The position numbers and the translations under genes were made by a program. A DNA stretch of 64,000 bases from Flavobacterium sharifuzzamanii. GTDB lineage: Bacteria; Bacteroidota; Bacteroidia; Flavobacteriales; Flavobacteriaceae. Below, one piece after another: positions 60,000 through 64,000 of this stretch. The stretch spans positions 310,001 to 374,000 of the forward strand of contig NZ_QJGZ01000037.1 in NCBI RefSeq assembly GCF_003254585.1. The letters run 5' to 3'. Under the pieces are notes generated by a model. The model did not search any database and was not told where the DNA came from. It worked only from the letters and a program-made list of their open reading frames with translations. Position 1 is the stretch's first letter, and the number at the start of each line of letters is the position of its first letter.

Positions 60000-60656
60000 A
60001 TGAGTAAAATTCCAGTTTATTTTATGCCAGGTTTGGCTGCGAGTTCATCTATTTTTGAGAGAATAAAATTGGATGACAGTATTTTTGAAACACATCTTCT
60101 GGAATGGGAAATTCCAAATCCAAAGGAATCTTTATCAGATTATGCGCTTCGAATTAGTAAAAATATAAAACAAGAAAATCCTGTTTTAATCGGAGTTTCC
60201 TTCGGTGGAATCTTGGTGCAGGAAATTTCGAAGCATATAAAAGCGCGAAAAGTCATTATTATATCAAGTGTAAGAAGCAATCATGAATTTCCTAGAAGAA
60301 TGAAAATAGGGAAGTCTACTAAAGCTTATAAACTAATACCGATGCAGTTAATTCTTAATGTTGAGAAATTAGCTAAATTTTCATTTGGCGAAAAAGTCAA
60401 TAAACGAATTAAATTGTATGAGAAATTTTTATCTGTCCGTGATTTAGGATACCTGCAATGGGCGGTAGAAAGTGTAATCTTGTGGGATCGTGATAAAATT
60501 GACGAAAATGTAGTGCATATCCACGGAGATAAAGATGATGTTTTTCCGATTAAATATATTGATAAGTGTATTTTAGTCAAAGGAGGAACCCATATTATGA
60601 TCTTGAATAAGTACAAATGGCTGAATGAGAATTTGCCTTCGATTATACTTGATTAA
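60000..60656 (+). CDS. alpha/beta hydrolase
   Basis: 218 residues, cytoplasmic (no signal peptide). YFMPGLAASSSIFERIKLDD is the oxyanion-hole loop, GVSFGGILVQEISKHI the nucleophile elbow (Ser in G-x-S-x-G), HGDKDDVFP the acid residue, and GGTHIMIL the catalytic His. Full catalytic triad of a small-molecule esterase or thioesterase; substrate unknown. About 300 bp of AT-rich DNA lies upstream with no clear promoter consensus. A family D element follows the gene. Confidence 0.85.
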   Translation: MSKIPVYFMPGLAASSSIFERIKLDDSIFETHLLEWEIPNPKESLSDYALRISKNIKQENPVLIGVSFGGILVQEISKHIKARKVIIISSVRSNHEFPRRMKIGKSTKAYKLIPMQLILNVEKLAKFSFGEKVNKRIKLYEKFLSVRDLGYLQWAVESVILWDRDKIDENVVHIHGDKDDVFPIKYIDKCILVKGGTHIMILNKYKWLNENLPSIILD

Positions 60657-60690
60657 AATTCGAAATTTCAAATCTTTGTACATGTAGTTT

Positions 60691-60790
60691 TGTCATCCTG
60701 AGGAACGAAGGATCACATTAGTAGCTCGACAAAGATTGGCAATGCTCTGTGTGGAATTTCTAGTGTGATCTTTCGTTCCTCAGAATGACA
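60691..60790. repeat. 100-bp inverted-repeat element, family D
   Basis: Begins TGTCATCCTGAGGAACGAAG and ends TCTTTCGTTCCTCAGAATGA. Same length as 24751-24850, with the core CCAATCTTTGTCGAG at the same offset on the opposite strand. Confidence 0.9.
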
Positions 60791-60849
60791 AGCTAGACAT
60801 AGGATCTTCAGTGGCAAACCTAAAATCTAAACTCAACAATCTGCAATAA

Positions 60850-60886
60850 AAAAATCCCAAACTCCTTTTGGAATTTGGGATTTATA
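60850..60886 (-). terminator. terminator of the TPR gene
   Basis: AAATCCCAAA / TTTGGGATTT stem with a 12-nt loop, A-run upstream (T-run on the minus strand). Confidence 0.85.
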
Positions 60887-60904
60887 ATATTGTAATTTAG
60901 AAAA

Positions 60905-61420
60905 TTAGATTTTCTTCATTTGTTCTTTCATCATAGAGATTTGCTCTTTCAACATTCCTTGTTTGTCTAATTTTTTAGCTTCGTTTAATAAATTAGTCGC
61001 TTCCAATTTTCTTCTGCGTGACATTGCAACTCCTGCAAGGTTTAATTTAGCTACAGCCAAATCCATATCCATTGATAGCCCAAGTTCGATTGCCTTTTTG
61101 AAATGTTTCTCGGCTTGGTTGATATTGGTTTGAGATAACATGATACCTTGTAGGTAATTTAAGTATCCTTGTTGTTTTCTTACTAATGCACCTTCTGGAT
61201 TTTTGATATATGATAACCATTTATTTGCACCTTCGAAGTCTTGTTTTCTTAATTTAAGGAAGGCTAAAAGGATAAATTCATTTTTAAAATAAAGAAAAAT
61301 TGGAATTGCAGTCAATAAAATCAAAAATATACCATTTCCGATATTACTTTCTGTAAATTGCCAAATGCCCGCCACTACTAGAAGTCCGGCCAAAATAAGT
61401 TTAATATTTTTGTTAAACAT
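60905..61420 (-). CDS. membrane-anchored TPR-like protein
   Basis: 171 residues. Two N-terminal membrane helices (KLILAGLLVVAGIWQFTESN and GIFLILLTAIPIFLYFKNEF) are followed by a helical repeat region: AFLKLRKQDFEGANKWLSYI, GYLNYLQGIMLSQTNINQAE, KHFKKAIELGLSMDMDLAVA, KLNLAGVAMSRRRKLEATNL. The pairs resemble tetratricopeptide repeats, suggesting a scaffold. Found near rpmH in several flavobacteria. TATATTTG on the minus strand (61443-61450) is a candidate -7 element, divergent from the rpmH promoter. Confidence 0.8.
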   Translation of the reverse strand: MFNKNIKLILAGLLVVAGIWQFTESNIGNGIFLILLTAIPIFLYFKNEFILLAFLKLRKQDFEGANKWLSYIKNPEGALVRKQQGYLNYLQGIMLSQTNINQAEKHFKKAIELGLSMDMDLAVAKLNLAGVAMSRRRKLEATNLLNEAKKLDKQGMLKEQISMMKEQMKKI

Positions 61421-61484
61421 AATAGATGTATATTTGTGATTGCAAATATAGTAAAAGGAATTAAAAATATTTTTATAAAAGTGC

Positions 61485-61514
61485 TTGCCAGAGAAAAAAG
61501 TCTTTGTATATTTG
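61485..61514 (+). promoter_or_regulatory. promoter of rpmH
   Basis: TTG (61485-61487), a 19-nt spacer and TATATTTG (61507-61514), an exact Flavobacterium-type promoter, about 75 bp before the ATG at 61590. Confidence 0.78.
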
Positions 61515-61589
61515 CACTCGGTTTTTGAACAACGATATCCAAAACCAAAATAAAGAGTTAATAGATACCATTTTTAAAGATACAAAGCA

Positions 61590-61751
61590 ATGAGCAAAAG
61601 AACATTTCAACCATCGAAAAGAAAAAGAAGAAATAAGCACGGATTTATGGACAGAATGGCTTCTGCGAATGGAAGAAAAGTTCTAGCGCGTAGAAGAGCA
61701 AAAGGAAGACATAAATTAACTGTTTCTAGCGAGCCTAGACACAAAAAATAA
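61590..61751 (+). CDS. rpmH: 50S ribosomal protein L34
   Basis: 53 residues, short enough to be overlooked. [40 protein letters not shown] and a [13 protein letters not shown] tail are the canonical L34 sequence with the R-R-x-x-x-H-G-F-x-x-R-M motif. L34 is a basic core 50S protein. The conventional dnaA-rpmH-rnpA neighbourhood is absent here; carB follows instead. Clear promoter and terminator on either side. Confidence 0.98.
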
Positions 61752-61770
61752 TGTTTGTATAAACATACAT

Positions 61771-61803
61771 AAGGCGATTACTTTTTTAGTATCGCCTTTT
61801 TTT
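61771..61803 (+). terminator. terminator of rpmH
   Basis: AAGGCGAT / ATCGCCTT stem with a 12-nt loop, then a T-run. Confidence 0.88.
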
Positions 61804-61833
61804 ATACCTTTTCGGTAAAATTTTATCCAACTT

Positions 61834-61854
61834 TCTAGTTTATAATGCACTAGA
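61834..61854 (+). promoter_or_regulatory. inverted repeat TCTAGT-N9-ACTAGA ahead of carB
   Basis: Two 6-bp arms with a 9-nt AT-rich centre lie 41 bp upstream of the carB ATG. It could be an operator; no regulator is identified. Confidence 0.35.
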
Positions 61855-61894
61855 GAGGTTTTTAAAACGTAAATAACTACACAATACATACAAA

Positions 61895-64000
61895 ATGCCT
61901 AAAGACACATCAATAAAATCAGTTTTAATAATAGGTTCAGGACCTATTGTTATTGGCCAAGCTTGCGAATTCGATTATGCGGGATCTCAATCTGCACGCT
62001 CGATTCGTGAAGAAGGAATTGAGGTTATCTTGATTAACTCGAATCCAGCGACGATTATGACCGACCCATCTATGGCCGATCATATTTATTTGAAACCTTT
62101 AACGACAAAATCGATTATTGAAATTCTTAAGGAACATCCGCAAATTGATGCAGTTTTACCAACAATGGGAGGGCAAACTGCTTTGAACTTGTGTTTGGAA
62201 GCTGAGGAAAAAGGAATCTGGCAGGATTTCGGAGTAAGATTAATCGGTGTTGATGTTAACGCAATTAATATTACTGAAGACAGAGAGCAGTTTAAACAGC
62301 TTTTAGAAAAAATTAATGTACCAACTGCACCTGCAAAAACAGCTACTTCTTACTTAGAAGGAAAAGAAATTGCACAGGAGTTTGGTTTCCCACTGGTTAT
62401 TCGTCCTTCGTTTACGTTAGGAGGAACTGGAGCAGCTGTGGTTTATAAAAAAGAAGATTTTGATGAGCTTTTAACTCGCGGACTTGAAGCTTCTCCAATT
62501 CACGAAGTTTTGATTGACAAAGCTTTGATGGGATGGAAAGAATACGAGTTAGAGCTTTTAAGAGATAAAAATGACAACGTTGTAATTATCTGTTCTATCG
62601 AAAATATGGACCCAATGGGAATCCACACAGGAGATTCGATTACAGTTGCACCAGCGATGACATTATCTGATACAACTTTCCAAAAATTACGTGACTATGC
62701 CATCTTAATGATGAGAAGCATCGGAAACTTTGCTGGAGGATGTAACGTACAATTTGCAGTTTCACCAGACGAAAAAGAAGATATCGTAGCAATCGAGATC
62801 AACCCTCGTGTGTCTCGTTCTTCTGCTTTAGCATCAAAAGCAACGGGTTATCCAATTGCAAAAATTGCTTCTAAACTAGCTTTAGGATACAACTTAGATG
62901 AATTGCAAAACCAAATTACAAAATCTACTTCGGCTCTTTTTGAACCAACTTTAGATTATGTAATTGTAAAAATACCACGTTGGAACTTCGATAAATTTGA
63001 AGGTTCAGACAGAACTTTAGGTCTTCAGATGAAATCTGTAGGTGAGGTTATGGGAATCGGACGTTCTTTCCAAGAAGCGCTTCATAAAGCAACTCAATCT
63101 CTAGAAATTAAGAGAAACGGTTTAGGTGCTGACGGTAAAGGATACAAAGATTACGAGTTGATTATCGATAAACTGACTCACGCAAGTTGGGACAGAGTTT
63201 TCGTAATTTACGATGCAATTGCAATGGGAATTCCGTTGAGCACAATTCACGAAATTACAAGAATCGATATGTGGTTCTTAAAACAATACGAAGAGCTTTA
63301 TACTTTAGAAAAAGAAATTTCAAAATATAAAGTTTCTGATCTTCCTAAAGAATTGTTGCTTGAGGCGAAACAAAAAGGTTTTGCAGACAGACAATTGGCT
63401 CACATGATGAGTTGTCTTGAAAGTGAAGTTCACACTTTACGTACAGACATGAACATCAACCGTGTTTTCAAATTGGTAGATACTTGTGCAGCTGAGTTTA
63501 AAGCAAAAACGCCTTATTACTACTCAACATTCGAAGCTGAAATTGAAAAAGCAAACGGAGAACGTTTTGTTGACAATGAAAGTATTGTAACTGATCGAAA
63601 AAAAGTAATCGTGTTAGGTTCTGGACCAAACAGAATTGGACAAGGAATCGAGTTTGATTACTCTTGTGTACACGGAGTTTTAGCTGCAAAAGAATGTGGT
63701 TACGAAACGATCATGATTAACTGTAATCCGGAAACAGTTTCTACAGACTTCGATACAGCTGATAAATTGTACTTTGAGCCAGTTTTCTGGGAACATATTT
63801 ATGACATTATCCAACATGAAAAACCTGAAGGTGTAATTGTTCAATTAGGAGGTCAGACTGCTCTTAAATTAGCAGATAAATTGTCTAAATACGGTGTAAA
63901 AATTATCGGGACTAGTTTTGATGCACTTGACTTAGCAGAAGACAGAGGAAGATTCTCAGACTTATTAACTGAATTGCATATTCCTTTCCCAAGATTTGGA
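61895..64000 (+). CDS. carB: carbamoyl-phosphate synthase large subunit, 5' part (702 codons, open at window end)
   Basis: From the ATG at 61895 (MPKDTSIKSVLIIGSGPIVI) the frame stays open for 702 codons to the edge. Recognisable blocks: IIGSGPIVIGQACEFDYAGS, ATP-grasp 1 (KEIAQEFGFPLVIRPSFTLG, then CSIENMDPMGIHTGDSI and IEINPRVSRSSALASKATGY), and the start of the second half (VIVLGSGPNRIGQGIEFDYS). The complete protein (about 1,070 residues) would include the second ATP-grasp and the allosteric domain. With carA it makes carbamoyl phosphate from glutamine, bicarbonate and ATP for arginine and pyrimidines. carA is not next to it here. Confidence 0.96.
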   Translation, partial: MPKDTSIKSVLIIGSGPIVIGQACEFDYAGSQSARSIREEGIEVILINSNPATIMTDPSMADHIYLKPLTTKSIIEILKEHPQIDAVLPTMGGQTALNLCLEAEEKGIWQDFGVRLIGVDVNAINITEDREQFKQLLEKINVPTAPAKTATSYLEGKEIAQEFGFPLVIRPSFTLGGTGAAVVYKKEDFDELLTRGLEASPIHEVLIDKALMGWKEYELELLRDKNDNVVIICSIENMDPMGIHTGDSITVAPAMTLSDTTFQKLRDYAILMMRSIGNFAGGCNVQFAVSPDEKEDIVAIEINPRVSRSSALASKATGYPIAKIASKLALGYNLDELQNQITKSTSALFEPTLDYVIVKIPRWNFDKFEGSDRTLGLQMKSVGEVMGIGRSFQEALHKATQSLEIKRNGLGADGKGYKDYELIIDKLTHASWDRVFVIYDAIAMGIPLSTIHEITRIDMWFLKQYEELYTLEKEISKYKVSDLPKELLLEAKQKGFADRQLAHMMSCLESEVHTLRTDMNINRVFKLVDTCAAEFKAKTPYYYSTFEAEIEKANGERFVDNESIVTDRKKVIVLGSGPNRIGQGIEFDYSCVHGVLAAKECGYETIMINCNPETVSTDFDTADKLYFEPVFWEHIYDIIQHEKPEGVIVQLGGQTALKLADKLSKYGVKIIGTSFDALDLAEDRGRFSDLLTELHIPFPRFG

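Noticed and set aside
63498..63689. Minus-strand frame inside carB
   Set aside because: Lies opposite conserved carB codons; no independent support.

Overview
The window looks like a chromosomal segment of a Flavobacterium-type member of the Bacteroidota. Several things point the same way: AT-rich DNA; promoters of the form TTG-N(17-23)-TANNTTTG instead of the sigma70 type; few Shine-Dalgarno sequences; SusC/FecA-like TonB receptors with carboxypeptidase-regulatory domains; Bacteroidota-specific families (DUF4249, DUF4290, DUF5686, DUF4199, GlmU-like nucleotidyltransferase); and a conserved order of recQ, fmt, HU and yqgE. It is mostly core genome. I see no prophage, IS element, CRISPR array or rRNA operon.

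Layout. 1-1.7 kb: an AraC regulator cut by the window edge, a small unknown protein and a nucleosidase. 1.75-3.9 kb: a short AT-rich accessory stretch with two unrecognised proteins and a sirtuin. 4.2-7.3 kb: a GH2 beta-glucuronidase-like enzyme, MgtC and an acetyltransferase. 7.4-12.6 kb: a complete sigma factor / anti-sigma / TonB receptor / lipoprotein signalling operon with an extra small gene. 12.8-15.6 kb: a MocR regulator operon with a candidate paired operator. 16.1-16.6 kb: tRNA-Met, a GIY-YIG gene and a broken tRNA 3' end. 16.7-22.6 kb: housekeeping genes (class IV aminotransferase, yqgE, HU, fmt, recQ, an AAA ATPase). 23-31.9 kb: a membrane protein, an esterase, DUF493, DUF4290, murA, a cation efflux protein, a DUF5686 receptor-like protein and aroQ. 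32-35 kb: four paralogous outer-membrane barrels. 35-40 kb: xerD, a PAS histidine kinase, RNase Y, 6S RNA, zapA and a coiled-coil partner. 40.2-45.2 kb: an M23 peptidase, a TonB receptor and a lipoprotein. 45.6-52.3 kb: DUF2971, an MsbA-like exporter, a phosphosugar mutase, a DPM1/ArnC-like glycosyltransferase, DUF4199 and L31. 52.8-60.7 kb: a GlmU-like protein, a PepSY-like protein, an ABC-F protein, a porin with a DASS transporter, a GNAT protein and a hydrolase. 60.9-64 kb: a TPR protein, rpmH and the first 702 codons of carB.

The most unusual signal lies between the genes. Nearly every long intergenic gap carries short palindromic elements belonging to several recurring families: GCTCC-AGC-GGAGC pairs, 100-bp 'GTCATCCTGAGGAACGAAGGATC' inverted repeats, CGTTCC-GTA-GGAACG nests, CCGTGGTT/AACCACGG units and CCACAGATTAA arms. 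They resemble REP/MITE-type elements, and none of them has a transposase inside this window. Other points worth checking are the tRNA remnant that abuts the GIY-YIG stop codon, the direct-repeat operator in front of the MocR operon, a MurA with Asp in place of the fosfomycin-target Cys, and a 62-bp perfect palindrome between the histidine kinase and RNase Y genes.
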